Positions 46,900 to 59,807 of a stretch of DNA of 64,000 bases are shown here, piece by piece. The stretch's first letter is position 1. Each line of letters starts with the position of its first letter. The notes under the pieces are model-generated. The model was given only the letters and a program-made list of their open reading frames with translations. It had not been told where the DNA came from and did no database searches. This DNA is from Chinchilla lanigera (lineage: Eukaryota; Chordata; Mammalia; Rodentia; Chinchillidae): the NCBI RefSeq assembly GCF_000276665.1, contig NW_004955470.1, positions 5,885,088-5,949,087 on the forward strand, given 5' to 3'. The position numbers and the translations under genes are program-made.

Positions 46900-49499
46900 T
46901 ATTTTTGACTTACTAAAGTTTAAAAAGCTTCCCCAGGTGAGCTGGTATCTACCCTAGATCAGAATCACAGCTAGGAGACTGGACTGGAACAATAAACTAT
47001 TTGGATACAATATTTGAATCTACCATACCAACTGGTCCTGCTGTTTCTATCACCTGACGATGTCCTTTGGACTGTGCTATCAAAATGGCACTTGCTCCTA
47101 AGCTGGCTGCCACAGGTGGGCTGATGTGATTCCCGGCGGATTCTCAGTGGCTTTCTCCAGGAAGAGAAGATGGATTTAGAATTTTTGAACCCCCTTTTAA
47201 GGGCAAACATATGGAATACAACTGCTCTTCCCCAGAACTAAATGCACAATGTACCTTATAAAAGAGCCAACAAGATACAAAATGGAGGAACGACAGTAGG
47301 AAAACTGACAATGGCTTGTATTTCACTAATTAAAACAAAATCATCCGGCAGTAATGAATTTGGTCAGGAAATGCCTTGCACTCTCAGGCTGACTTTTTTT
47401 TAAAGTAGCAGCGACATTTTAAAACAACTATAAAAATGAGAGGCTCCTACATAGCCATTTGGCTTTCAGGGAAGCTATTAGCACAATCCTTCAAATAGCT
47501 CTTAAAAAATACAATTTTTCCTTTTACCCAAAATGAAGATGTCATCCAGTGCCTGCTCCAGCAACCCTGGCGCTGTGATGTGTTGGGCACTTTCGTTTAC
47601 AGCACAGATAGAAAGCCCACATCCTCCTCCTTTATAGGGCGCTCACATTAGCATATGCAACAGATAGCACAAGCGGCAAGGCCGTGTCCCCCCCAGGCAA
47701 TAATCCCACTCTCAGAATGCTAAGAAATAACAGTAACACAAAAACATCCTTACCCTGTTGAAGGCTGGATCCAGCTGTGGCTTAGTAACTCAAAAACTAG
47801 TAAACTTGCTTGGAATAACATCCTAAAAATTCCAAAGGATATTTTTCCCCATCCACAGTTAAAAAGCTACAGTGCCACATCTGTGACGTGTCCTGGGTGA
47901 AGGGAAAAGACTTCTTGCTTATAGTAATTTGTCTGGTTAGAGATTAAAGAAAAAAAACCAGTCCTGAAGCTGTCAGTTAATATTTTTAGCTTGAGGTTAA
48001 AAAAAAAAAAAGCCATCTTCGTGTTTCCCGGCAGAACTGTGTGATTTTTTTTTTTTAAAGGGGTAAATTCCTCTCCATATCAGGTATCTGATTGGTTTTT
48101 GCATTTCAGCACCAGACAAACAAAAGGTTATCCATGAACTTTCAAAGGCATCCTACTAACATAAACTGAGGTTAGGTAACTTTCTTAGATATCCAATTAC
48201 CAAACTTCTCACTGAAAAAATTTCTCCTTGCAATTAATAAACAATTGTGGCATTCCAACCAAGTGCCAAAGCAAAGAATCTTCGCATTCCAAATCTTTCC
48301 ATTCCTGGATGAGATTTGGTATTCAGATGTTAACGGGATGCCTGCATTTTTAAAAAAAAATTTTCTTCAGTACTCAGGCTTTTTTCAGTACTGAGGCTCT
48401 GACCTCAGTTTTAGGATTTTGCTTATAAAATTTAGTTATTTTACTTGGCAGATGGCCAGAATTCATTTTTATTTTCTTTCTCCTTCTGTTGCTTTGTCTT
48501 TTCCCCTCTTTTTCCCCCTCTCTTCCTCACCTGTCTATTTTCTATTCCTTTATTAAGTAAGACTTTGAAGTTCAGTAGGTAGGGTTGTCAGGAATAGCAA
48601 TTAAAAATAATATGATGCCTTACTAAATTTGAGTTTTAGATAAACAATGAATAATGTTTTTGTATAAGTATGTCCAAAATATTGCACAGGACATACACTA
48701 AAAAAAATGATTCCTTGTTTATCTGAAATTCAAATTCAACTGGTCATCTTCTTGTATTTTATTTGGCAGCCCTAGTTTTGAGGCTGAAAAAAGGGATTAA
48801 AAAAACAACAAAGGCATCCATTTACAACTCCTGGGAGGAATTTCAATTCTTGCCCTTCAGAATGCTTTCTGTCTCAGTGTACACTCTCTGTAGCATCCCT
48901 ATAGCTTATTTTTGACTCATTGCATCTTACTAAAAACCGCACAGCCCTGACCACATCCAGACAATAAAGAAAGCCAGCTCTGCTCCAGGTCCCCGCACCC
49001 AGGCCAGAGCCTGCAAAACTGGCCCTCAGGGACCACGGGGCCTTAAGTGGGGCAAGAAGACCGTACACATTTCAATTGGAATTACTTTTCCTCGAAATGT
49101 GAACATCAAATTAGGCAGTTTTAAAAGCACTGAAATAGTTTTCTCTGCTCAGATCTTACTTGGAGGCAATTTGGCATGATTAACAGCAGTGATTGTTAGG
49201 GAAAAAGAAAAACCCGACAGATTCAAATGTACCTCAAAACGTGATAAAGCACTCACTTATCGGATATTTTCAAAACGACAACAAAAATGATATACTTCAG
49301 GTGTTTAAAGAAAAGATAAAGGTATTAAGTACATTAATTATTAATTCATGTTTAGTTTTGAGCATTTAAGTAAACCCAACATTCACACATAATTTGGAAG
49401 TGCTGTTTTTTTTACCTAGAGACACGTTAATATTCATCATCTTGAGGGAAGTATTTGGAAGTCCCACAGGCAAGTGAGACTCCATACCAGCACAGCTAA
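46900..49499. other. Repeat-poor intronic stretch
   Basis: Little recognisable repeat over 2.6 kb, apart from short A- or T-runs and a small duplicated ttcagtact word at about 48368-48395. Such a repeat-poor stretch within a repeat-dense intron is where conserved non-coding elements might lie. Conservation cannot be judged here. Confidence 0.35.
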
Positions 49500-49675
49500 A
49501 AGGATGAGCTCAGCAACCAAACTGGGTTCAAACCCTAGCACTATCCCAAACCAGCGGTGTGAACTGGTCACGTTGCCTATCTTCTCCGTGCCTATACTCC
49601 TTATGCAAAAACAAGGGCGCCCACCCCAGAGCACTGAGAGAATGTAAGGGCAGTGCTTGGCACAGTTAAATTTGG
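49500..49675 (+). mobile_element. MIR SINE, sense
   Basis: gatgagctcagcaaccaaac, tgggttcaaaccctagcact, cggtgtgaactggtcacgtt, gcctatcttctccgtgccta and a 3' gcagtgcttggcacagttaa keep the MIR order. Confidence 0.82.
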
Positions 49676-50860
49676 GAGTGAGGGTCACATGATAAAACTA
49701 GAAGTGTCAACAGGGAAATAAATGAAGAAAATCAGAGAGGTTTCCATTTCTCCAACTGGCTCACCAGAGAAAAGATTTAGTAGTATTTTGGGCACTATTT
49801 CGTGCCTATATCCTGTACTCTGAACTACTATGAACATAACAACCTGCAATGTATTAATCATTGTTACTCTCCTTCTAGCCTGTTTTGAAACTCTGTTTTA
49901 TGGTTATTTTTACTTTTTCTGTTTTTGTTTTTTTTAAGTCCACCGTTTGTGGTAAGACCTGGCCTGGTCACCCATGTGCGGGGGGCCTCAGCTTCATCCC
50001 CAGGCTGGGGGAGTCCATGGTTGTCTTCCTTTTGAAGATGCTATGAAGAGTGGAAGAGTTGGTTCATCTGCAGGGCGATCCTATGTCTCCATCGACACTT
50101 GACCCTGTGTAACCGTCGTCTCGTACAGCACAACGACAATTTTTACGAAGCAGTCAGTCCCCTGCTTCGTGTCCAGTCAATATTTGGCACCTCTCGATCG
50201 TGATAACTGAATGCTTGAAATTCCATGGGATCCTTATATGTCCAGCAGGAAATGCCTTTTCTGACATAAAAAGAGGAGTGCGTGCCTGCGTGTGGAAGTG
50301 TGGTCGCCTGCCCTAACCCCCACATGCCCTGTCCTTTTGGATATTTCAGTCATTTAAAAAGCCGGAGAGGAGCAGGTGGAATTCTCCTGGGCGGAGGCTC
50401 TGCGGTCGAGGCTGACATACTTCACATGCTTGGGGATCTTAAAACAGCTTCTGCCAACAGTGTGAGGGCCTGTGAGGTGAGCAGGTGGGCTGAGGCTGCG
50501 AAGCTGTCACTCTGCTTCCTCCAGGGACCGGGGTGTCAGATGAACTCCAGACGGCTGCCTGGACATTTCCAAACCTTGGCCCCGCACGGACACCAAGTAC
50601 AGTCCTGTCCGGGTCGGGCTTCCTCTCCTTGTAGGTGCTTGGTGACCCTACTCTCTTGTCAATACAGAAGGAGGGGGGATGCTGGGGATTTTTAGGGAAA
50701 GGTCAGCCCTTTGTTCAGAAATGGGATCTCTTCCTCAGCATCTCCCCCAACACACGTGTCCTCTGCGCTAGGCCAGGGACCTCATGCAGTGCCTCAGTGC
50801 TCTGCAGCCGGGCCACCAACTGAATTCTTGGTTCTGCCTCTACTGGGTGTGAAAACTTCA
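49676..50860. other. Intronic sequence, unassigned
   Basis: No exon was recognised. A 137-codon frame at 50282-50695 has no recognisable motif. Confidence 0.35.
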
Positions 50861-50861
50861 T

Positions 50862-50920
50862 GACTTATTGAGCACCTACTTGATGATAGGCACTATCCAT
50901 GTATTAACTTTTGACAAAGG
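50862..50920 (-). mobile_element. MIR 3' end fragment, antisense (copy 1 of a near-identical pair)
   Basis: ttattgagcacctacttgat and cactatccatgtattaactt are reversed MIR 3' words. It differs from 52281-52339 at only three of 59 bases. Confidence 0.75.
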
Positions 50921-50934
50921 CTCGCTTCCCTGAG

Positions 50935-51000
50935 ACCCAGTTTCCTCTTTGTAATACGAGGTATAATAATATACTAACGCACCCCATCGAATTGTGAGCT
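50935..51000 (+). mobile_element. MIR core fragment, sense
   Basis: gagacccagtttcctctttg, taatacgaggtataataata and cgaattgtgag match the MIR core in sense, directly after the antisense fragment. Confidence 0.65.
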
Positions 51001-52275
51001 TCTGGGGAACTGAGCAAGGCAGCTGGGAACAGACTCCCTAATTTTGCTACAGAATTCTCTTATGGGTCCTGGGACCAGAGGCCTCCACGCTGGTATGAAG
51101 CCGGGAGACAACAGGCGGTCAACACCCTTGTGTTTCACGTGAGAGTACGACCCCTGCGACACAGCACCGGACCTCCCTCTGGATAAATCCAGCATCCCCT
51201 ACCTCTGCAGCGGGCCCCAGGCAAGCTGATTCCTTGGTCCACACAGGCTGGTCACGGCAGCCCTCCCTCTGCACCGGAGAAGCCCCAGCCATCTGCACAT
51301 CCACACGGCCCCTGAGGAACCATCGGGGGGCCCTTCCTATTCCATTCTTCATTCTTCGTGTCGAAGAACGTGGGAAACAGGATCCGGCTGACTTTCTCCA
51401 GGCAGAGGCTGCTTGCTAGGTTTCTCGTTTTCTTAGCCAACAGGCTCCTGGCAAATCACTTAAGCAGATCCAGAAAGGAGGTCTTTGGGGACAGACACCT
51501 CATAGATGAAAAGGTCAGCCACAATTCATCACTTTAGACCCAGCTTGCTATAGCCAAAATAAATATCAGGAAAGTTTCGAGTTTCTCAGGAAAAATGAAA
51601 GATCTTTGGTAACAATTCTCCAATAGGCGTTGATCTCTCAACTTCCAGATCAGTTTGTGTAACCTTGTTATTGAATGCACATGCATACACGATAGATTTC
51701 TCTAGACATTTAGTATACAGCTCTTCCCCTGGATATTCTTCCCCATATTTATTGTCTAAGATAGCTTTATAATAAGAGTCGGCTTTTCAATGAGTGCTCT
51801 CCATTGCTATGAATGTATTGTCCATATTGTCTTTATTCACAACACACAGGGATATCCACATGTTTTACACAAAGACAGGACCACCGGGCATCATCTAGAT
51901 TGGTTCTTTTCCACCAGTCATGATGCCTTTGTATTCCCAGATGTTTTAGAACTGAAGTCAGTGGTGGAGGTGAATCCTCTGGCCTCCCTCAGGCCAAGCT
52001 TCTCTCTGAGGAGAAGAAAATCATGCACTTCATGCTCCATTCTGGTTGAGACCTCTGGATTAGACTGTTCAGCTCTTCTTCTTTATAGCTGCTGCTCCAC
52101 TGGAGACCTTTCAAAGTATTCTAATAATTTCTTATTTTAGCATCCTTAATTGTTTCTAAGTTTGCTACTTTTTTGGATGAAGAAGAGATGAACATTCTGA
52201 TAAAGCTTTGACCGGCTGCAGAGACAAGGCTATTTTCTAGCTTCTGTAAGTCATAAATATGTTCTACTAGCAGTA
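51001..52275. other. Intronic sequence, unassigned
   Basis: No exon or named repeat was recognised. Confidence 0.35.
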
Positions 52276-52280
52276 ATGGT

Positions 52281-52339
52281 GATTTATTGAGCGCCTACTT
52301 GATCATAGGCACTATCCATGTATTAACTTTTGACAAAGG
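52281..52339 (-). mobile_element. MIR 3' end fragment, antisense (copy 2 of a near-identical pair)
   Basis: Same 59-base segment as 50862-50920, including the unusual ttttgacaaagg end, but with unrelated right flanks. Confidence 0.75.
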
Positions 52340-52849
52340 AACATTTGATGGGTCACTGTAATTCAGCTTGAGCTTATGGTAATTCCCAAATCTTATTGGA
52401 CAATACATACACCTGGGTGGGTCATTTCTTTGTTTCATTTTGGTTATTTTTTTTTTTTGTCCTAGGTATTTGTATTTAATCCTGTTTCTTCAATTTATGA
52501 AGGGCATTTTAAATCTTGATATGTTCTTCCAAGTTGCAGTTACTTTGAGAGCTGTGTACAATGCAGAAGGGTACAATGGATTTGTCTACAACTCTATGCT
52601 AGTGACTCTTGATTTGAGAGTAGATTTTTCAAGGGTGGGTAAATCTGGATGATACCAACACAGTGATTCTCTTATTAGAGAATTTTGGAAAACTCCATGT
52701 GGTCATTTCTTCTAGGAATTTTCTAGAATGGAAGGAAATACAGTAGGAAGTTGGTCTGTTCATCCTCTTGAGCATTATGTTAACTATTTGCTTTGGCCAG
52801 GATGGTTACTATCTCCAGAGAAATCACATGAGACTTTGAGATGGCAGCG

Positions 52850-53060
52850 AGTAGGACAGTGGCTAAGGATTTGGCTACCAGGGTCTAAATCTCAGGTTCA
52901 AATCCTGACTTTGCCACTTCGAACAGAAAATACTGATTAGCCTCTTTTTGTCTATGATAGTGGGAGAATCACTAGACTGTTGTATGTGTTAAAGGAAAGG
53001 AAACATGTCAAGACCTTGTCAAAATAAAGACTCAAAATCAGTTAGCTATTATTATTATCA
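52850..53060 (+). mobile_element. MIR SINE, sense
   Basis: ggacagtggctaaggatttg, tctcaggttcaaatcctgac, tttgccacttcgaacag and a later gttagctattattattatca reproduce MIR from the tRNA-like head through the core. Confidence 0.82.
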
Positions 53061-54284
53061 GGTAGTTGTTATCGTCATCATTGTTATTATTATCATCAGG
53101 TAGAAAACCTATCTCATAAATATTTTTATTTTTTGTGTATACTTTATTTTTCAAGTGAGGGAAGATTTACACACACAAAACGTACCGATCTTAAGTGTAA
53201 AATTCGCTGAGTTTCAATACACGCTTACATAGAGTAAGTTAACATATAGAACCTTCTAGAATCACTCCTTCATGGTCCCTACCAGTCAATCTTCACTTCC
53301 TCAGAGCAACCACTGCTCCAAATTCTATCTGAGATTAGTTTTGTGTGTTTCTTGAACTTCACATAAAGTAAGTCTTACATTATGTTTTATTTTATGTTTA
53401 GTTTCTTTCCTTTAACACAACACTCTGCAATTCATCCGTGTTGTAGCGGGTGTGGGCAGCTTGTTGTTTTTTGATTGGAAGTTTTCCACTGTTTAAGCAG
53501 ACCCCAGTTGCTTGTCCATTCACCTGGTAGTGGATTTTAGAGGTCTTTCCAGTTTTTATCTATTATGAATAAAGTAGCCGCGAATATTCTTGCACAAATC
53601 TTTGAGGATGCATGTCTTTCATTTTGCCAGTATTAATGTTAACAAGTAAAATTGCTAGGTCATGCAATAAATACATTTGTGTATAAGAACAATACACAGT
53701 GTATCAACTATTGTAACTATCCTACTAGTCTGTTTTGAAACTCGGTTTTATTGTTATGTTTATCTTTTTTTAATTACGAAGTTTCAAAAATTGTGACACC
53801 ATTTTACATTCCCACCAACAATGCAAGAGCATTCCAACTGCCCCAAACCTTTGCCACTGCATGGTGGTACCAATCTCTCTACTTTGAGCCATTCTACTAG
53901 GCAAATAGTGCTATTTCACTGTGGCTTTGATCTGTATTTCCCTAAGATGAATGTGATTAGTGAAATGCACCTTTTGACCTTCTTTCAGCCATTTGTGTAT
54001 CTTCTCTTCTCTCTTCATGGCTTGTTACTGAATTTTCAGAGCCCCTTGTACGTTCTGGGTGGAAACTGCTGTCAAACATATATACTACAGTTATATTCTC
54101 CCGGCTTGTGGTTTTCCCTGTTATTCTGATAAATAGATGCTTTTAATTTTGCTTCCAATTTATTAGGATTGTCTTTTATATCATGCTTTTGTGACCTCTG
54201 TAAGTCTTGTCTGTTCCCAGATTATAAAGATAAGTGTCCTGTGTTTTATCCTTTGTCATTTTAGCTCTTTGTGTTTTGGGTGAG

Positions 54285-54456
54285 GGAGTGTTCTTGGGGG
54301 TTGAACCCGGGGCCTTTTCACTGAGCTATATCCCGAGCCTTTTTATTTTGAGACAGGTTCTCACTAAGTTGCTCAACTGGGCTTGAATTTCTGATCCGTG
54401 TACTTCAGCCCCCCAGAATGCTGAGATTACAGATGTGTGCCCCCATGTCTGGAACT
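54285..54456 (-). mobile_element. ID-B1 composite SINE (B4-like), antisense, nested in L1
   Basis: gttcttgggggttgaacccg, actgagctatatcccgagcc (ID half), then ttttattttgagacaggttc, gctgagattacagatgtgtg (B1 half). Confidence 0.85.
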
Positions 54457-56017
54457 TTAGATTTTCTATTGAAACCTATGATTCACCTGAGAAGTGTGTA
54501 GTATGAGATTAATTTTTCTTCTGGTAGTTGTTCCAGCATCATTTGTTAAAATTGCTTGGCTTTTGCCCTTGAATTGCTTTGTGGAAAGTCAGTTGACCAT
54601 ACACACGTATGTGGTTTCTTTTCAGACTCTGTTTTGTTCTATGGACATGTCTGTCCTTACATCAATGCCATTCTATCTTAAATTACTTTGGTTTTATAGT
54701 AAGTCTTGAAACCACTAGGCTGGCATCCTTGTTCTTCAAGATTGTTATGGCTACAAAGGTCCTTTGCTTTTCTACAACACTCTTAGAGCGATCTGTAAAA
54801 CCATTGTCTGCAAAAATATCCCATTGACCTTTTGATCAAAATTGTGCTGAATATATAGATCGGAATGAGAAAACATGAGATACCAGTATTGTCAAGTTTT
54901 CTAATTCATGCACATCTCTCTCTTTAATTAGCTCTTAAGTTTCTTTCCAAAATATTTTTTTCTATTTTCTATCCCCAAGTCTCATATGTCTTTTGGTAAA
55001 TTAATTGTTTTATGTCCTTATAAATGGAATTGCTTTTTAAATTTAATTTTATAATTCATTATTTCTAATAAGTAGAAACACAACAGATATGTTATAAATT
55101 TTTGCAGTGATGTTTAGAGTAGATAGTGGATTATAATTTTCTTTTTTTTATACAGTTGACTCAAGTTTTGGTTTAAAGTTGTCCTGGCCTAATATAATGA
55201 GTCAGGTAGTTTTCCTTTTTCCTTTATTTTCTGAATGAACTTGTGTACGATTGATGGTTCACTCACTGTGTCTCATTGGTATAAACATTTCTTAAAGTTC
55301 TGCATTTATTAGTGAAGTCATCTGGTCCTGGAGAAATTTTTTTTTTGTAGAAGAAGTTTGATTATAAATTCAATGTTTAATAGAAAGAGAGTCATTCAGA
55401 TTTTGTCTTTCTCCTTGTGGTATTTATGATAAATTCCACTGTTCCCAAGAAAACTGATGTAAGTCACCAAATTAATTGCCAGATGGTTCATAATCTACAC
55501 TTGTTATTGCATCTTCAGTTTTCTTCAGGGTGACTGGGTGTGTTTTTCTTTGTATTTATTCTGCTTGAGGTTCCATGTCTTCTTGGATACATAAGTGCAT
55601 GCTTTCACTCAGTCTCAGAATTTTGCAGCTGGCATTTCTTCAGATAATTTTTTCTGACCTCTTTTCTCTCTCTGTCTTGATATCCCAGTGCATTTATATT
55701 AGATTCACCAACATTATCACATAATCACAGATGCTCTGTTCATCATTTTAAAATCTTTATCTCACTTTTCTTCACAGTGAATAATTCTTGTTGATTGGAG
55801 TACAGATCTTCTGACATTTCCACCACTCATTTAACACTACTCAGCGAGCTTCTCATTTCAAATGTTGCACATTTCAGTTCCAAAATTTGCGTTTGGTTCT
55901 TCTTAATAGTTAACATTTCCCTGGTGAGACTCATCCCTTTTTAGTTATAATTATTAGGACATCTTGCTGTCTATTGAATTTTTTTCTTGACTATTGATCA
56001 CATTTTCCTATTTCTTT

Positions 56018-56018
56018 C

Positions 56019-56069
<51 letters not shown>

Positions 56070-56098
56070 TCCTTCTTTCCTTCTTTTCCTCTTTTTTT
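56018..56098. repeat. (TTTC)n microsatellite
   Basis: About fifteen nearly perfect TTTC units, then TTCC variants. It probably grew from the A-rich tail of the adjoining antisense B1. Confidence 0.95.
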
Positions 56099-56099
56099 G

Positions 56100-56250
56100 T
56101 CTTTTTTGAGACAGGGTCTCACTATGCATTTCAGGCTGTCCTTGGGCTCACGTTGTAGCCCAAGCTGGTCTCAAACTCATAATGATTGATCCTCCTGCCT
56201 CAGCCTCCTGAGTGCTGGGATTATAGGCATGCACCACCACCTCTGGCTAC
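56100..56250 (-). mobile_element. B1 SINE with internal duplication, antisense
   Basis: ttttttgagacagggtctca, duplicated caggctgtccttgggctcac and caagctggtctcaaactcat, cctcagcctcctgagtgctg and ggattataggcatgcaccac. Possible duplicated flanks acattttcctatttcttt / acactttcctctttctt. Confidence 0.92.
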
Positions 56251-56600
56251 ACTTTCCTCTTTCTTCATCTCTTTTCATTCTGATTATATACCAAACATGT
56301 GGATGACGTGTTACAGAGATTCTAGATGTTTAACTTTTTTTTAAAAAGTGTTGACATTTTTGTTCTATCAGGCAATTAAATCTTTAGATAATTAGCTTGT
56401 ACCCTTGGATGCTCGGTGTCACACTCTGTCAAGAAGAATCTATTTTGGATTTGCTGTTAGTTTTAGGGCAACTCCTTTACTTTGAAGGCAGAGACTCTGG
56501 AGTTAGAAAACTTGTTTACCTAGCACCATAAATATGGATGAGATTCAAATTCCAGGATCTACAGGCAGCAGCTGTAAGCAGTAGGCATCAGTTGAAATCT

Positions 56601-57345
56601 TTGATCAGTTTTTTTCAGCGTCCTAGTTATTGTTTTCCACTGAGCTCTTTAGTACCTTCCCATGCATATATGACTTAGGGGTTATTCAAACTGATGGGAA
56701 TTTATGTGTGGAATTGGGTGCTGTCCTGTCTACTTTCCTTTCCTGTGTGATGACGATGATGATGAAAGATGAAATTGTTCCTTTCATCTTCCTGAATATT
56801 CACAGGCTCACTTAACCCTAAGGGGATCCCCAGGTGTTATCCACACTACTGTTCTGCCAGCAACGAGTATCTAAGACCACTTGTAATTAATGCCCTGCTT
56901 TTAAGGGACCAAAGATGCTTTGTAAGGGAGGGAAGATGCTTCCATAGGAAGTCAGCTTTTTCTGTCCAAAGGCTCCTTACTTTGCACTATAATTTTAGCC
57001 CATATAACAGATTTTCCTGACTGTCAGGGTCATAGGCTGATACAGACAGAGGGATGTGCAAGTCCCACTGAGACTGAGTCTGACCCATGGACTGAGCCCA
57101 TAGCCAAGGGCTCAGGAGGCATCTATCCTACTGTCTTGCTTTGGCATCTCCAATTTTCTTTACTCTAATTCACCCTCTTAGTGCCCAGGGAGCCCATAAA
57201 TTTTTGTCTGTTTATGTAGGATCTCTTCCCTTGTTTTATCTTCTGGATTTTGCACATTCCTGGTTCTGTTTACCAGGCTACTGAGTCATTCTCATTATTC
57301 TTATCCTTAATGTTATGGGACAAATTACCCTCTTTCTCTTTTACG
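56601..57345. other. Intronic sequence, unassigned (possibly more L1 5' region)
   Basis: No exon was recognised. The start may continue the antisense L1. Confidence 0.35.
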
Positions 57346-57349
57346 TGTT

Positions 57350-57712
57350 TATATCTTAACCTCCAGGATCTCAGGATATGACCTTAACTGGAGACGGTAT
57401 TCACAGAAGTAAGCAAGTAGGTAATCATTAGGATGGGCCCTACTCCAATACAGCAGAGGATCTTATAAAATGGGATACAGAGACACCTGTGTATAGAGAG
57501 ATGGCATGAAGGCACACAGGTAGGAGACGACCAGGTATAGGCCAAGGAGAGGCCTAAAACATATACCTCCTTCCCTTGTAGCACTCAGAAGGAACCAACC
57601 CTGCTGACACCTTGATAGAGAGCTTCCAGCTTCCAGAACTGAGAAAGATGTATCAGTTGTATAAGACACCCGGCTTGAGCTACTTTGTCATGGGCTACTT
57701 TGTCTTGGGCTA
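57350..57712 (+). mobile_element. MLT1-like LTR, sense
   Basis: cctccaggatctcaggatat, aggatgggccctactccaat, ggcatgaaggcacacaggta, gaaggaaccaaccctgctga and caccttgatagagagcttcc follow the usual MaLR/MLT1 LTR order. Confidence 0.8.
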
Positions 57713-57723
57713 CTTACTTAGCC
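57679..57723. repeat. 15-bp tandem repeat, 3 copies
   Basis: Units gctactttgtcatgg, gctactttgtcttgg and a diverged third, at the end of the LTR. Confidence 0.85.
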
Positions 57724-59807
57724 CAAGCAAGCTAGTACACTTGCTGCTTAATGAGTAATATCTGGTCTCAGTATTTTTACTTGATTCTAACTCATGGCTT
57801 GGCTTTGTCCCTTGAGACCCACCCATCCCTCAGTATGGTAACAGGGCAAAGAACAAAAAAGATTTATGTCCTAATTTATTACTTAAGTTGAACACACTTT
57901 CTGATCCTCAGATTCCTTATCTGTAATAAAGGTTCTCTACCTGCCCAATAACGCTCAAAGGAGGCGCAGCACATACGAATGTCAATGCTGCTCATTTCCA
58001 AGGCATCCGAATCTCACTCTGTGCATAACATGTTGCTCCTGTTGTTTAATTATAATAGACCCACGGCGAGGGGGGCTCTTTGAGAGATGCCAAGTTCAGA
58101 ATTTTCTAATTTTAAGAGACAACCTTGCAACTTCAGACTTTATTTCTGTTTTTCTTTCTCTAGCTCAAGAGGCAGGTGAGTGAGGAACTATTTTTGCTCA
58201 GAGAGGAAGGGATGTGAGGTAATGTTTCAGGCTTCTCCAGTTTTTACAACTTCAGAGGGTTTAAAAATAATTCCTCAAACAACTGATTTTTTATTTTTTA
58301 CATGTTATAAGAAATAAGGTACTGAGTAATAGAAACCAATGCTTTTAGGGAAGGGACTTTTTAGAAATATATAAGAGAAGGAGAATGTTAATTGCACATC
58401 AAAACACACTGAACTACAAAATTGGTGTCTGCTGAAAGGGATTTTAAAATGTGTGAAATGAAACAATATGGTGGTGGTTTTCTAACGGCTTTCTCTGTCT
58501 CTTAAGTAATTTTGCTGTTTAGAATTTGAAAAATTGTTGTATCTACAATAATTAACACACTTGTTAAATAATTTCTAAAATATGAAACGTTCTCCAGTAG
58601 CTTACTTTCTTGTTGTATAAACTCTTATCAAGTCTAAATGTTACTCAAAATAACTAATTTTTCCATGGATTCTACCCTTTTCAGTTCTCTAGAATGCCTC
58701 CAGATGGCATTAAAACCCTTTTCGCATTATAGTTTCCAGCACAAAAAGAAAAAAAACATTAAAAATTAATAATACTTTAACCACTTAAGATCAGTCACAT
58801 TCATTGCATCATCAGAAACCACACAATGGAACTACTTAGAACTTTTAGGGTAGTATCTTAAGAAAGAGAGACACATAATCTTACATATTACAACATACAT
58901 AAGCTATTCAGGGAAGCCAAAGGAACTTTCTACACTGAGAAACAGGTCTCGGACAAAATGAGACATGCAACGTTATACCACAAACTGTGATTTCTAATGC
59001 ACAGCACATGAAAAGATTAGTAAGACAAGCACTAAACCAAAAATATGTACAATTCACAAAGCCTGTCTTACAACAACAACAAAAAACTTTCACTCTTTAG
59101 AATGATAAACATAAAGATTTTTTGTCAGGAACAAACCTGTTACTGATTCCTGTGGAACTAAAACAAAATAACTTGATAGCTTCTTAACTATTTTCTTTAA
59201 ATATTTCCTTAAATTTTGGCATCAAATTAGTCATTAAAATGTTTGTGGATGCCTTGAATACCGAGGAAGAACAATAAAAGTGTGGAACGCGTGCTTTGCG
59301 AGTGTGTTTTCTTAGCTTAAAACTGCTTTGTTAAAGACACAGACTCTTGAGATTCCAGCGATATGGGTATATAACTGCATTTTTTCACATAATTTAGAAG
59401 TGAGATTGCAGAGGGCAGGCTTTTATAAGGCCTTGGTATTTCACAGGTGTGTGGCACAGAATGTCCCCAGCATGTGTGCAAAGTTGTACCCTCTTACACA
59501 GGTGCTGAGAGTGTCCAGCTAAATTCGAAAGGGCTCACCTCCCTTCTCCCCACGCACCCTCACATCTCATTATATTCCTATTTTATTCAGAGGCACATCT
59601 GCATTTTCAAGATTCCTCTTACTATGCTAAAGCAGAAGACCTCAAAACACATCTGTACCCAAAAGCATTTAAAAAGACATTATCATGAGAAAAGAAACCA
59701 CATTTGCTTCCTTTATGATCACTACTATTACAAGCCGCTCGTGCTGTGTCATTTCACAAGCATATTAAAGAACAGTCTTTTCTGATAGAAGCACGAAAGA
59801 GACTTAC
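57724..59807. other. Intronic sequence, unassigned, AT-rich
   Basis: No named repeat was recognised from 57.75 to 59.8 kb. This part adjoins the donor site of the upstream AFF3 exon. Confidence 0.35.

Larger units (their letters stand above)
53110..56600 (-). mobile_element. Long L1 (L1M-type), antisense, with nested SINEs
   Basis: Reading plus, reversed L1 3' words come first (tcctcagagcaaccactgct, cattcccaccaacaatgcaa, tatttcactgtggctttgat). ORF2 words follow (gttccagcatcatttgttaa, tgaccttttgatcaaaattg, then atatagatcggaatgag), then 5' region words (catttcttcagataattttt, aatttgcgtttggttcttct, gttctatcaggcaattaaat). It is interrupted by an ID-B1 composite (54285-54456) and a B1 with TTTC tract. 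Stops throughout. Confidence 0.85.
16515..59807 (-). other. AFF3: AFF3 intron between the two exons (43,293 bp)
   Basis: The intron has GT at 59807-59806 and AG at 16516-16515 on the minus strand. It is filled with mobile-element remnants, listed separately. No further AFF3-like exon was recognised on either strand. Its size fits the very large 5' introns known for AFF2 and AFF3. Confidence 0.9.
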
